Part shown: positions 17,155-25,490 of the stretch, piece after piece
How positions within the stretch are numbered: position 1 is the stretch's first letter
How the letters are laid out: each line of letters starts with the position of its first letter
Source: Virgibacillus natechei
Lineage (GTDB): Bacteria; Bacillota; Bacilli; Bacillales; Amphibacillaceae
DNA: 64,000 nucleotides
Assembly: GCF_026013645.1 (NCBI RefSeq)
Contig: NZ_CP110224.1
Coordinates: forward strand, 1,302,001 to 1,366,000
Direction of reading: 5' to 3'
Notes under the pieces: generated by a model
Seen by the model: the letters and a program-made list of their open reading frames with translations, nothing else
What the model was told of the DNA's origin: nothing
The model's database searches: none
Translations under genes and position numbers: made by a program

Positions 17155-17703
17155 TTGCCAGAAGAAAATGAATCTAAAAACTGGGAACAATATGATGAAA
17201 CAATTGAACGATTTATTCAGGTTATCGCAAAAAACATGAATTTATATGGCATCACCCCTTCTGTTGGACGGTTATATGGTGTATTATATTTTGCCGATCA
17301 GGCCATGACACTGGATGATATGCGCGAAGCTTTGGTGATGAGCAAGACCAGTATGTCAACAGGTGTACGGGCATTATCCGATATGCGAATGGTAGAGTCC
17401 ACATTCAAAAGGGGGATTCGTAAAGATCTATATGAATCGGAAGAGGACTGGTATAAATCTTTTACATCCTTATTCGGTAATCGTTGGCGTCAACAGACAG
17501 AAACGAATATTGAAGAGGCCGAGGAAACAATAGCAGAATTAAACGAACTTATGCAGGATACGGAGGACGAACAATTAAAGACTAAAATAGAAACGGACAT
17601 TGAAAGACTTGACTATGCGAAAAATTATTATGAATGGTTAATGAAATTCATTAAGATTATGGAATCCGGGGAGATTTTTAACTACATTCCAAAAAATAAA
17701 TAA
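17155..17703 (+). CDS. GbsR/MarR-type transcriptional regulator
   Basis: A 182-residue winged-helix repressor of the GbsR family, which controls choline and glycine-betaine uptake and synthesis genes in Bacilli. The HTH core is LDDMREALVMSKTSMSTGVR (about 66-85), followed by the conserved FKRGIRKDLY. Residues after 120 form the dimerising helices. TTG is chosen because GGAGGG lies seven bases upstream, whereas the longer frame translates a dispersed repeat. The gene sits between yhaN and yhaM, which are adjacent in B. subtilis, with repeats on its left: a likely insertion. A second GbsR-type gene lies 5 kb downstream beside opuA. Its choline/betaine-type ligand is inferred. Confidence 0.8.
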   Translation: MPEENESKNWEQYDETIERFIQVIAKNMNLYGITPSVGRLYGVLYFADQAMTLDDMREALVMSKTSMSTGVRALSDMRMVESTFKRGIRKDLYESEEDWYKSFTSLFGNRWRQQTETNIEEAEETIAELNELMQDTEDEQLKTKIETDIERLDYAKNYYEWLMKFIKIMESGEIFNYIPKNK

Positions 17704-17813
17704 AAAATCATAGATAGAGATTGACATAATAAAATAGGCTAGTGCGTATTAATGTTGCACTTCGCCAGTTTTTCGTCAGTCTTTTTTCTTTAGCAGATAG
17801 GGGAGGAATTTTT

Positions 17814-18761
17814 ATGAACAAGGGGATAGGATACGTGACGGTTGGAGATTCATTTGATGGGTATATGTTAATCAAAGAATCGACCAAAGGTGTTGCAAGC
17901 AATGGAAAGCCTTTCTTAACCTTAATTCTTGGTGATGCTACAGGAGAAATAGAGGCGAAACTTTGGGATGCCTCAAAAGAGGATGAAAGTTTATTTATAG
18001 CCGAAAAAATCGTAAAGCTAGCTGGAGAAATAAATCAGTTTCGAGGGAAATCTCAATTGAAGATTATGTCCGTTAGGCCAGCACAAGCTACAGATGGGGT
18101 TCGAGTCTCAGACTTTGTTGAAAAAGCTCCAGTTGAAAAAGAAGTCTTGTCTGATAAGTTGACAGAGGTCATTTTTGAAATGGATAACCCAGTGCTTCAG
18201 CGAATCGTCCGGGCATTCATTAAAAAATATCAGGAGGCTTTATTAACGTACCCTGCCGCTTCAAGAAATCATCATGAATACGTTTCTGGATTGGCTCATC
18301 ATATTGTTAGTATGCTTGGAATAGCAAAGGAATTACATAAATTATACCCCGAGGTTAATAAAGATTTACTATATGCTGGTATCATTTTACATGACCTTGG
18401 CAAGCTAAAGGAATTATCAGGTGTAGTGACGACAAGTTATACAACAGAAGGGAAGTTACTAGGACATATCCCCATGATGGTTGAAGAAATTGGTCTAATG
18501 GCTAAAGAACTGCAGATCGAAAGCGAAGAGGTATTAATCCTGCAGCACTTGGTATTATCTCATCATGGAAAAGCAGAGTGGGGAAGTCCAAAGCCACCCT
18601 TAGTTCGTGAAGCTGAAATTTTGCATTTAATTGATTTAATCGATGCAAAAATGAATATGTTAAATCGTGCTTTAGACAAAGTGAAACCAGGGGAATATAC
18701 GGAGCGTTTGTTTGCTATGGATAACCGATCATTTTATAAACCGTTGTTTGAAGAAAAATAA
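17814..18761 (+). CDS. yhaM: 3'-5' exoribonuclease YhaM
   Basis: A 315-residue nuclease, the length of B. subtilis YhaM, which trims RNA and single-stranded DNA 3' ends with Mn2+. An N-terminal OB-fold (residues 10-100: [20 protein letters not shown] and a following [10 protein letters not shown]) is followed by an HD phosphohydrolase domain with [11 protein letters not shown] (about 159-169), [11 protein letters not shown] (about 200) and [12 protein letters not shown] (about 254). The ATG preceded by GGGGAGG is used. A TTGACA hexamer at 17721 may be its own promoter, needed because the regulator gene separates it from yhaON. Confidence 0.92.
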   Translation: MNKGIGYVTVGDSFDGYMLIKESTKGVASNGKPFLTLILGDATGEIEAKLWDASKEDESLFIAEKIVKLAGEINQFRGKSQLKIMSVRPAQATDGVRVSDFVEKAPVEKEVLSDKLTEVIFEMDNPVLQRIVRAFIKKYQEALLTYPAASRNHHEYVSGLAHHIVSMLGIAKELHKLYPEVNKDLLYAGIILHDLGKLKELSGVVTTSYTTEGKLLGHIPMMVEEIGLMAKELQIESEEVLILQHLVLSHHGKAEWGSPKPPLVREAEILHLIDLIDAKMNMLNRALDKVKPGEYTERLFAMDNRSFYKPLFEEK

Positions 18762-18830
18762 GGTTATTTTTTTGCATGCTTGTACATATACATGTGTTAA
18801 TAAGATGGACAAGGGAGGCTATGTAATAGC

Positions 18831-19034
18831 ATGATTTTCGGACTGCCCTGGTGGGTTTTGGTAATGATCATTTGTATCGTTATAAGTGGATATATGGCGG
18901 TTAGAGCAATACAAGCTGAGCGAAGTTTGGAACAAGCGTTTATAGAACGCGAAGGAAATGTGTATATGGATCGAATAGAAGCGGCTCGTCACGATAAAGA
19001 AGAAGGACGACAACGCCAGCAAAATGTGAACTAA
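18831..19034 (+). CDS. yhaL: Sporulation-associated small membrane protein YhaL
   Basis: A 67-residue protein with one N-terminal membrane segment (PWWVLVMIICIVISGYMAV) and a charged cytoplasmic tail ending ARHDKEEGRQRQQ. Matches the YhaL family, reported in B. subtilis as sigma-E controlled; molecular role unknown. The GGGAGG is 12 bases from the ATG, a little long. It sits between yhaM and prsA exactly as in B. subtilis and converges on prsA. Confidence 0.8.
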   Translation: MIFGLPWWVLVMIICIVISGYMAVRAIQAERSLEQAFIEREGNVYMDRIEAARHDKEEGRQRQQNVN

Positions 19035-19036
19035 AA

Positions 19037-19067
19037 AAAGGCTAATACAAAAATGTATTAGCCTTTC
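19037..19067. terminator. Bidirectional terminator between yhaL and prsA
   Basis: Perfect 12-bp stem AAAGGCTAATAC / GTATTAGCCTTT with A-run before and T-rich sequence after, positioned for both convergent genes. Confidence 0.85.
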
Positions 19068-19075
19068 GTTCGTTT

Positions 19076-19951
19076 TTAGCCTTCTGCTGGTTCCGCTGGT
19101 TCAATCGGTTCAAAAATATCTTCAAACTCCTCGAGTTTCACATCAATTTCAGCTTCTTCCATCAGATTATTAATTTTTTGTTGTGCTTCAGCTTGGTCAA
19201 TTTGTTGAGCTGCTAGATCATTGCGGATTTCATCTTCCATTTCTTCCAAGGATTCCTCAGCTTCACGTTTTTCATTTACTTGGATAATATGAAAACCATG
19301 TTGTGTATTGACTGGATCGCTAATTTCGCCTTCATCCATGTCAAAGGCAGCCTCTTCAAATTCTGGAACCATTTCTCCTCTAGCAAAGAAACCTAAATCT
19401 CCACCTTGTTCTGCGGACCCGTCAATAGAATGTTCACTAGCCAATTCAGCAAAGTCAGCACCTTCATCAAGCTCTGATCTAACTTCATCCGCTGTTTCTT
19501 CATCTTCTACTAATATGTGCTGTGCGTTAACTTCTGTATTTCTACGTTCATATTCTTCTTGAATTTCTTCATCGGAAATCTCGATGTCTTCCGTAAGAGC
19601 AGCTTCCTGTAGCATGCCGATGCGTATGAATTCACGGTATTCATCTTCATCTGCAATCCCTTGTTGTTGAAGTGCCATTTCAAATTGTTCGCCTAATTCC
19701 TCTTTGGCTGTTTCGACTTCATCATCAATAAGGGATTCATCTACATCATAATTAGATTCCAAAACCTGTACGGTCACTAACTCATTCAATAGACTTTCTC
19801 CGTGGCGATCTTTTAATTCTTCGTAAAACTCTTCTTGTGTAATAGATCCCACGTTTGTTTCAACTACGACATCATCATCTGAATCTGAAGTACATGCCGC
19901 TAAAGCTATAACACTAGCTGTAAGTGTTGCAGCGAATGCCAATTTTTTCAT
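19076..19951 (-). CDS. prsA: Foldase lipoprotein PrsA
   Basis: A 291-residue post-translocation foldase (peptidyl-prolyl isomerase) attached to the outer face of the membrane. Signal peptide [20 protein letters not shown] with lipobox LAAC (Cys20). The parvulin domain spans about 135-230: [49 protein letters not shown] and [13 protein letters not shown]. The protein is extremely acidic, with an Asp/Glu-rich tail, consistent with a salt-tolerant host. RBS GGAGTG. The neighbourhood yhaL-prsA is conserved. Confidence 0.95.
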   Translation of the reverse strand: MKKLAFAATLTASVIALAACTSDSDDDVVVETNVGSITQEEFYEELKDRHGESLLNELVTVQVLESNYDVDESLIDDEVETAKEELGEQFEMALQQQGIADEDEYREFIRIGMLQEAALTEDIEISDEEIQEEYERRNTEVNAQHILVEDEETADEVRSELDEGADFAELASEHSIDGSAEQGGDLGFFARGEMVPEFEEAAFDMDEGEISDPVNTQHGFHIIQVNEKREAEESLEEMEDEIRNDLAAQQIDQAEAQQKINNLMEEAEIDVKLEEFEDIFEPIEPAEPAEG

Positions 19952-20043
19952 TTATGAACACTCCTAACATTATTCGCACATTTGGTTAGCACATAGATAA
20001 ATATAACACAGTTTTGTGGCAGAAATATAGTTTTATCTAAATT

Positions 20044-20229
20044 TTAAACCATTAAATTTGAAATTCTTATATAACCGTTTATGAGTAATATAACAGTCAT
20101 AATATTCATTACACGAAAGAATTTTTTCCGCTCTACTGCTTCCATTTCCATTGTCATACAAAATTTATCATTTAATAAATTAAATATTATCAAGACAATA
20201 AGCCCGAATATACCAAAGAAAATAATCAA
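20044..20229 (-). CDS. Small membrane protein of unknown function
   Basis: A 61-residue protein with two hydrophobic segments (IFFGIFGLIVLIIFNLL and MNIMTVILLINGYIRI) separated by a charged stretch, starting at TTG with a strong GGGGGAGG eight bases upstream. The RBS is the main argument that it is real. It lies where yhaK/yhaJ lie in B. subtilis but I do not recognise it as either. Confidence 0.5.
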   Translation of the reverse strand: MIIFFGIFGLIVLIIFNLLNDKFCMTMEMEAVERKKFFRVMNIMTVILLINGYIRISNLMV

Positions 20230-20421
20230 TAAAAAAACCTCCCCCTACAAAATAACAAATGAATAATTGGTATCTAATATGAAAACATTTATTCATTTAC
20301 TGTACCAAAATATTGACGGTCTGAACAGTGAGGAGATATATTTAAGGCAATGTTTTTATAGTTTTGACCTTTGGGAAAGAGGGGCTGATGGCTATGGGGT
20401 CAGACCCAATGTCCACACAGT

Positions 20422-20457
20422 AAAAGGAACAGGGACGATATCATCCCTGTTCCTTTT
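20422..20457 (-). terminator. Terminator of the orphan betaine-binding protein gene
   Basis: Perfect 14-bp stem AAAAGGAACAGGGA / TCCCTGTTCCTTTT, five bases beyond the minus-strand stop codon. A short palindrome GGGGTCAGACCC lies just before it at about 20397. Confidence 0.85.
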
Positions 20458-20462
20458 ATTAA

Positions 20463-21425
20463 TTATTCTCTTGGTACGCCGTCAAGCCATTCATCAACTA
20501 GATCAGGGTTATTATCAATATATTCCCGGACAACGTCAGCGGGATCCTGATCTTCCGCATGAACTTTCGGCATCAATTCGTCAATCATCTCATAACTTTC
20601 ATCATATTGCTCGAGCACTTTGTAAGCTCTTGGGGCATCTTCTTCCAGATCTTCGCGAGCTACTGTGTAAATCTGGTCACCATCCCCACCGTAAACTTCT
20701 TGTGGATCTTCAAGCATTTTCAAATCCAATGTACCGAAAATCCAATGCGGTTGCCAAAGCGGTACAATAATCGGCTCTTCATTTTCAACGGCATCTTGCA
20801 GTGTAGTAAGCATCGCCGCTTCAGAGCTTGATGTCAGTTCCCAATTATCCAAATCGTACGCTTCGAAAGCTGTCTGCGTATTTTCCATGATTCCAGCGCC
20901 AGGATCTATCCCGATAACCTGCCAATCAACTTCTTCACCGAGCTCTTCATTACCCTGCAAGTCTTCTAGTGAATTTATATCTTCCATATAAGTTGGGACA
21001 CCCAAAGAGAGCGGTGCCTCATCAAGCACTTGTTTCACTTGAACAATATCATCTTCATACTGTTCCCAGTAGGCTCCGTGCGTTGCCGGCAGCCATGCGG
21101 ACGTATGGAAATCGGCTGAACCATCAGCAACACTGGACCACATTGCTCCAGCCTCCACTTGTGCCAGTTCAACATCGTAACCGACCATCTCAAGTAAAGC
21201 ACCCAACATATGTGTACTAACTGTTTCTCTTGCCCATGCCACGTATGGTTGAGTTAATTCTTCTTGACCTATTTCAGGTCCTTCACTTGTCTCCTCAGAT
21301 CCCTCATCGTCGGAAGCGTCACTGTTCGTTTCCTCGCTGTTATCTTCACCGCAAGCAGCTAAGAACATCATAAGCAGCAAGCCTAAAACTATCAAACCAA
21401 ATTTGAATTTACGATATGTAAAAAT
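20463..21425 (-). CDS. Orphan glycine betaine-binding lipoprotein (OpuAC-like) with apparent ATT start
   Basis: An approximately 320-residue substrate-binding protein of the ProX/OpuAC class II type, close to the OpuAC encoded 5 kb away: QVEAGAMWSSVADGSADF, SAWLPATHGAYWEQY, GIDPGAGIMENTQTA and VPLWQPHWIFG mirror its motifs, including the Trp residues that cage the betaine headgroup. A signal peptide with lipobox LAAC follows FGLIVLGLLLMMFLAAC. No ATG, GTG or TTG lies at the right place: a perfect AAGGAGG is followed eight bases later by ATT, from which a standard signal peptide reads. The only ATG (at 21509) adds 28 unlikely residues ahead of it. No ATPase or permease accompanies it, so it probably feeds OpuAA/AB. 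Confidence 0.85.
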   Translation of the reverse strand: MFTYRKFKFGLIVLGLLLMMFLAACGEDNSEETNSDASDDEGSEETSEGPEIGQEELTQPYVAWARETVSTHMLGALLEMVGYDVELAQVEAGAMWSSVADGSADFHTSAWLPATHGAYWEQYEDDIVQVKQVLDEAPLSLGVPTYMEDINSLEDLQGNEELGEEVDWQVIGIDPGAGIMENTQTAFEAYDLDNWELTSSSEAAMLTTLQDAVENEEPIIVPLWQPHWIFGTLDLKMLEDPQEVYGGDGDQIYTVAREDLEEDAPRAYKVLEQYDESYEMIDELMPKVHAEDQDPADVVREYIDNNPDLVDEWLDGVPRE

Positions 21426-21986
21426 TGAAAAAACCTCCTTAAATGATATTATATTTGCATACTTAACAGGTCTTTCAAATTGTATAGGAAGCCTGTTAAG
21501 CAAGTTCAACTATGTGTGCTAGTTAAACTAGCAAATTAGACAACTGTTCTTAATCATATCAAACAAGCTGGTAACTTGAAAACGAGTATTTCCAAGATAA
21601 CGAGCATAAAGAAAACCATAATAAAGATAGAGGGTGATAAATGATCATATTAAACAATTTTCATCATATTTGAAGGCTCTTTTCGTAAACTATGTTGCTT
21701 TTAAATATTCGCAGCGAGTATTTACGAGCAAATTGAATCTATTAAAGACGACGAAGTGACTGACAAAACTAATTATGCGGTATATGAATTAAAGCATTTC
21801 GTTAAACACAGGTGAAATTAAGTTTTGGCAAAAAAGAATAATAATACAATGGAGGCGTTCTGTAGTAGAAAGAAGATTATTTTCGTTTTTAAATAACTTT
21901 ACTCGTTTACTCTTTAAAATTAGTGGTAAAATATGCTTAAATGAATCGAGATTTTTTAATCTACTATTTGAGGGGGTTTTTCACAA
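21426..21986. other. Intergenic region with degenerate remnants
   Basis: About 560 bases. The palindrome GCTAGTTAAACTAGC lies at 21518-21532 upstream of the orphan betaine-binding gene and could be an operator. Further right, broken frames such as GCAGCGAGTATTTACGAGCA and TTAAAGACGACGAAGTGAC (echoing the R2 repeat end) suggest decayed sequence. No gene can be supported. In B. subtilis this neighbourhood carries hpr (scoC), which I do not find. Confidence 0.5.
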
Positions 21987-22343
21987 TTGAAAACGTTAAA
22001 TAATAATGATACAACGTCCTTTCATTTACAGTTACTTTCCAAAATTATGGATATGAATGAGTATCCATTTATTAATCTAATTATAGAGAATGATATTACA
22101 TATAAAGAGTTTGAGGAACTTATGCATTTGCTGCAAAAGTTAGATGCTCAATACAACATTCAAAAAGAAGAAGGATTTTTGGATTTCACATCTTTATTGG
22201 TACAATTTGCGGGTATGCTTACGGAAAAACTTGATCCCAATAATACAATTTACGCATTAAAAAAAGAAGGATATTTTCCTTCATTAATAACAGCTTTTAC
22301 TAGCATTATAGAGTATGAAGAAATAAGAGGGAAACGAAGATGA
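21987..22343 (+). CDS. yhaI: YhaI-like protein (DUF1878)
   Basis: A 118-residue helical protein of the YhaI/DUF1878 family of unknown function: LQLLSKIMDMNEYPFINLII near the start and TEKLDPNNTIYALKKEGYFP near residue 90. TTG start with GAGGGGG ten bases upstream. Its place between the prsA region and yhaH is conserved in Bacillus. Its stop codon lies in the left arm of a terminator shared with the next gene. Confidence 0.8.
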   Translation: MKTLNNNDTTSFHLQLLSKIMDMNEYPFINLIIENDITYKEFEELMHLLQKLDAQYNIQKEEGFLDFTSLLVQFAGMLTEKLDPNNTIYALKKEGYFPSLITAFTSIIEYEEIRGKRR

Positions 22344-22364
22344 TCGGGGGACCCGTCATCTTCG
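22335..22364. terminator. Bidirectional terminator between yhaI and the second GbsR-type gene
   Basis: Stem CGAAGATGA-CGGG / CCCG-TCATCTTCG, overlapping the yhaI stop codon and ending two bases before the end of the opposing gene. Confidence 0.75.
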
Positions 22365-22366
22365 AA

Positions 22367-22852
22367 TCATTCTTGCTTCATATCTCTGAACAATTCTTCT
22401 ACTAAGCTATGAAACTCCAGAATGTCATTCAAACTTTTATCAAGTTGTACCAGTTCGCCCGATGATTCTTCTTTCTTCTTCTGATGAATAAGACTTTTAC
22501 TCTCCTCTAAAGCTCCTTTTTGACGGTTTGTGGTATCAATCCATTTAGTAATATAGGAGTTCATAAATGTTTTAAATAGTTGATTATTCGCTTGATATAA
22601 ATCTTTTCGAACTCCTTTTTTCCATACACGTGTTACGAGATTTAAATCCGCTAATGTACGTACACTTGTACTCATGGAAGTTTTGCTTTTTCCTATTGCC
22701 TCACCCATCTCATCCAGGGTTAGCGGTTTTTCCGATAAGTACAAATAGGCAAATAAACGTGCTTCCACAGAGCTTAAATCAAAATTTTCAATTGTTTTCG
22801 AGAATTCGATCATTAGATTGTTTTTAATATCTTCATTACTGGGAATGTTCAT
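22367..22852 (-). CDS. GbsR-type regulator next to opuA
   Basis: A 161-residue GbsR-family winged-helix protein: VEARLFAYLYLSEKPLTLDE, then MGEAIGKSKTSMSTSVRTLA as HTH and VTRVWKKGVRKDLYQ. It is closer to canonical B. subtilis GbsR than the copy at 17.2 kb. It lies upstream of and divergent from opuAA, with about 490 bases between, making it the probable repressor of this betaine importer. RBS AGGAGG. A 16-bp perfect palindrome lies just upstream of its RBS and may mediate autoregulation. Ligand specificity is inferred from family knowledge only. Confidence 0.85.
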   Translation of the reverse strand: MNIPSNEDIKNNLMIEFSKTIENFDLSSVEARLFAYLYLSEKPLTLDEMGEAIGKSKTSMSTSVRTLADLNLVTRVWKKGVRKDLYQANNQLFKTFMNSYITKWIDTTNRQKGALEESKSLIHQKKKEESSGELVQLDKSLNDILEFHSLVEELFRDMKQE

Positions 22853-22867
22853 GTAATCCTCCTAAAC

Positions 22868-22883
22868 CCTTGATATATCAAGG
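22868..22883. promoter_or_regulatory. 16-bp palindrome upstream of the GbsR-type gene
   Basis: CCTTGATATATCAAGG is a perfect inverted repeat 16 bases upstream of the regulator start codon; a candidate operator for a dimeric winged-helix repressor. Confidence 0.5.
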
Positions 22884-23269
22884 CTACACTAAAATAAAAT
22901 ATATTGAAAATCAGTAATTACCCAGTATTATTAAGTAAATCGAAGGAATTTAGAGATACAACTATATAAATTACATACAGAATAAACTGTACGTAAAATA
23001 TATACAAAATTAATGGTATTTAAGGATTGTAATATAACTGCAATATGGTTTATAGTATTAAAAGTGAGCAATACGAGGCAGTTAAATTTAAAGTTAAAGC
23101 CAATATACATTATTGGTGTTGTTTTATGGATTTATTCTGATGAAAAAGTCGCATGACTATTATCCTCGTTGTACAAGATTGTTGGAAAAGGGGGAAAAAT
23201 GGGAATGGTAGGGATCCCCTGTGGTTACGGGCAAACTCTATCAAAGTTTGTTAATCTTTTAAACTTACA
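22884..23269. other. Divergent control region of opuA
   Basis: About 390 AT-rich bases without a supported ORF. Contains several imperfect inverted repeats (for example CAAACTCTATCAAAGTTTG at 23231-23249 and ATACAGAATAAACTGTA near 22976) that could be regulatory. No dispersed repeat family member seen. Confidence 0.45.
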
Positions 23270-23299
23270 TTGCAGAATTTGGGAAAAATTCTGTATAAA
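23270..23299 (+). promoter_or_regulatory. Putative sigma-A promoter of opuAA
   Basis: TTGCAG, an 18-base spacer and TATAAA preceded by TG (extended -10). The inverted repeat at 23307 begins where transcription should start. Confidence 0.55.
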
Positions 23300-23306
23300 A
23301 AAAGAG

Positions 23307-23331
23307 TAACGACAATAAAGTTTTGTCGTTA
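23307..23331 (+). promoter_or_regulatory. Inverted repeat at the opuAA transcription start
   Basis: TAACGACA / TGTCGTTA, a perfect 8-bp stem with a nine-base loop between the -10 box and the RBS (GTGAGGTG). Could be an operator for the adjacent GbsR-type repressor or an mRNA hairpin affecting translation. Confidence 0.5.
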
Positions 23332-23345
23332 AGTGAGGTGAAAAA

Positions 23346-24560
23346 ATGAGTAAAATAAAGGTAGATCGATTAACGAAAATATTCGGCAGGCGTCCGAAAC
23401 AAGCTGTCAAATATCTGGATGAAAGCAAGACAAAGGATGAAATTCTGGAGTTAACCGGGATGACAGTGGGTGTTAATCAAGCTACATTCGATGTTCAGGA
23501 TGGCGAAGTCTTTGTAATCATGGGCCTTTCCGGCAGTGGTAAATCCACACTCGTTCGTATGCTGAACCGTTTGATCGAACCATCCTCAGGTAGTGTTTGG
23601 TTTGATGATGAAAACATAACAGAAATGAATAAGGATCAGCTGCGGGAAATGCGCAGAAAAAAAATGAGCATGGTTTTCCAGAACTTTGCTTTGCTCCCGC
23701 ATAAGACAATAATGAAGAACGCTGAATACGGTCTGGAAATCCAAGGAATTGATAAAGAGGAAAGAGAAAAGAAAGCTCGTGAAGCGCTTGAATTAGTTGG
23801 TTTGGGCGGCTATTTAGATAAGTACCCAAATGAACTTTCCGGCGGTATGCAGCAGCGGGTCGGCCTGGCAAGAGCTCTAGCCAATGATCCCGAAATCCTT
23901 CTCATGGACGAGGCGTTCAGTGCACTGGATCCGTTAATCCGGAAAGATATGCAGGATGAATTGATGGATTTACAACAATCCGTACAAAAAACGATCATCT
24001 TTATTACACATGATTTGGATGAAGCACTTCGGATCGGCGACAGGATTGCTCTGATGAAAGATGGTGCCATTGTACAGATTGGTACAGCCGAAGAGATTTT
24101 AATGGACCCTGCCGATGATTATGTTAAACGTTTCGTTCAAGATGTTAACCTTGCCAATGTATTCACAGCCAGTCATGTGATGAAGCGTGCTGAAACAGTG
24201 ATGGTTGAACGGGGCCCAAATGTTGCCCTTCGGCTAATGAAAGAAAATGGTGTCTCCACGATTTATGTGGTTGATAAAAAACAGAAGCTGCTCGGTTATG
24301 TAACGGCAGACCAGGCAGCAGCCGCAGCTAAAGAAAGTAAAGGTTTGGAAGATATCCTTACATCCGATATCCCGACAGTGCATCCAGACACATTGCTTGG
24401 TGATATATTTGAACCGATGGCTGATGATAAAGCGCCACTGTCGGTAGTAGATGATTCGGGCAAGTTGGTTGGGATTGTTGTCAGAGGAGCAATTATCGGT
24501 GCTCTTGCCGGTGATGATAAGGTATTGAACGGAAATGGGGGTGAAGAAGTAAATGAATGA
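23346..24560 (+). CDS. opuAA: Glycine betaine ABC importer ATPase OpuAA
   Basis: A 404-residue ATPase of the quaternary-amine transporter family. Walker A MGLSGSGKST (about 59-68), signature LSGGMQQRVGLA (about 164), Walker B ILLMDEAFSALDPLIR (about 182), H-loop THDLDEALRIGD; two CBS domains occupy about 280-395 and in this family sense ionic strength. N-terminal KIFGRRPKQA is typical of OpuAA/ProV. The stop codon overlaps the opuAB start by eight bases. With opuAB and opuAC it forms a complete osmoprotectant uptake operon. Confidence 0.93.
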   Translation: MSKIKVDRLTKIFGRRPKQAVKYLDESKTKDEILELTGMTVGVNQATFDVQDGEVFVIMGLSGSGKSTLVRMLNRLIEPSSGSVWFDDENITEMNKDQLREMRRKKMSMVFQNFALLPHKTIMKNAEYGLEIQGIDKEEREKKAREALELVGLGGYLDKYPNELSGGMQQRVGLARALANDPEILLMDEAFSALDPLIRKDMQDELMDLQQSVQKTIIFITHDLDEALRIGDRIALMKDGAIVQIGTAEEILMDPADDYVKRFVQDVNLANVFTASHVMKRAETVMVERGPNVALRLMKENGVSTIYVVDKKQKLLGYVTADQAAAAAKESKGLEDILTSDIPTVHPDTLLGDIFEPMADDKAPLSVVDDSGKLVGIVVRGAIIGALAGDDKVLNGNGGEEVNE

Positions 24561-25395
24561 TGCAGAAGGAACACTTTTCCCCAAACTTCCGTTGGCTGAA
24601 TGGGTGGAAGCATTTGTTGACTTTTTGACGGCCTCATTCGGGGCAGTATTTGATGCGATCACTGCAGTAATTGGATTCATTACGGAGAACTTTGTAGTAG
24701 TGCTTGAGTTAGTCCCGCCAATTTTGCTGATTGTAGTTGTGGCACTTCTGGCATGGTGGGTTGTGAGCTATAAACTAGGCCTTTTCGCACTTATTGGTCT
24801 TGGTCTTATTAACAACCTTGGCTATTGGCCGGAAACCCTTGAGACGGTAGCACTTGTTATTGTCTCGGTTGTGGCATCGATGATCATCGGAATTCCGGTT
24901 GGTATTTGGATGTCCCAGAAAAAATCCGTAGAGACGGTGATCACACCGATTCTGGATTTCATGCAGACGATGCCAGCATTTGTTTATTTGATTCCAGCGG
25001 TTGTCTTCTTCAGTCTGGGTATGGTTCCTGGTGTTGTGGCTACCATTATATTCTCCATGCCGCCTACCGTCAGGCTCACAAACCTCGGTATCCGGCAAGT
25101 GGATCAGGAATTGATTGAGGCATCCAATGCATTTGGTTCATCAACTGGTCAGAGGCTGGGGAAAGTGCAAATACCACTTGCCACGCCATCAATCATGGCA
25201 GGTATTAACCAGACAATCATGCTTTCATTATCGATGGTTGTTATTGCCTCAATGGTAGGAGCCCCCGGTCTTGGTACAGTTGTATATAGGGCTGTAACAC
25301 AGGTTGCGATTGGACCTGGATTTGAAGGTGGTCTGTCCCTTGTTATCGTTGCGATGTTACTTGACCGAATTACAAAAGGGGCAGTTAAAAATTAA
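24553..25395 (+). CDS. opuAB: Glycine betaine ABC importer permease OpuAB
   Basis: A 280-residue permease with six to seven hydrophobic segments. The family loop TPILDFMQTMPAFVYLIPAV and the EAA-type coupling motif IEASNAFGSSTGQRLGKVQI (about 193-212) are present, and TIMLSLSMVVIASMVGAPGLG marks the C-terminal part of ProW/OpuAB. Length matches B. subtilis OpuAB. Unlike lactococcal OpuABC, the binding domain is not fused but encoded by the following gene after a 95-base gap with a hairpin. Confidence 0.93.
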   Translation: MNDAEGTLFPKLPLAEWVEAFVDFLTASFGAVFDAITAVIGFITENFVVVLELVPPILLIVVVALLAWWVVSYKLGLFALIGLGLINNLGYWPETLETVALVIVSVVASMIIGIPVGIWMSQKKSVETVITPILDFMQTMPAFVYLIPAVVFFSLGMVPGVVATIIFSMPPTVRLTNLGIRQVDQELIEASNAFGSSTGQRLGKVQIPLATPSIMAGINQTIMLSLSMVVIASMVGAPGLGTVVYRAVTQVAIGPGFEGGLSLVIVAMLLDRITKGAVKN

Positions 25396-25410
25396 GCATT
25401 TAAGCATGTT

Positions 25411-25455
25411 GTTCCCGGGTCTTCTGCATTATTCAATGATGCAGACCCCGAACAT
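25411..25455 (+). promoter_or_regulatory. Intercistronic hairpin between opuAB and opuAC
   Basis: GGGTCTTCTGCAT / ATGCAGACCCC, extended by GTTC / GAAC, without a T-run. It looks like an mRNA stabiliser or attenuator that would let the binding protein be expressed at a different level from the permease and ATPase. Confidence 0.6.
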
Positions 25456-25490
25456 ATAAATATTAGAATTTTAAAGGAGGTCAATTTCTT

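Noticed and set aside
20390..20421. GGGGTCAGACCC palindrome as an insertion-sequence end
   Set aside because: A single 12-base palindrome with no partner end or transposase nearby; not enough to call an element.
21426..21509. Upstream ATG of the orphan betaine-binding gene
   Set aside because: It adds a non-signal leader before an intact lipoprotein signal peptide and has no good RBS, while a perfect RBS sits at the ATT.
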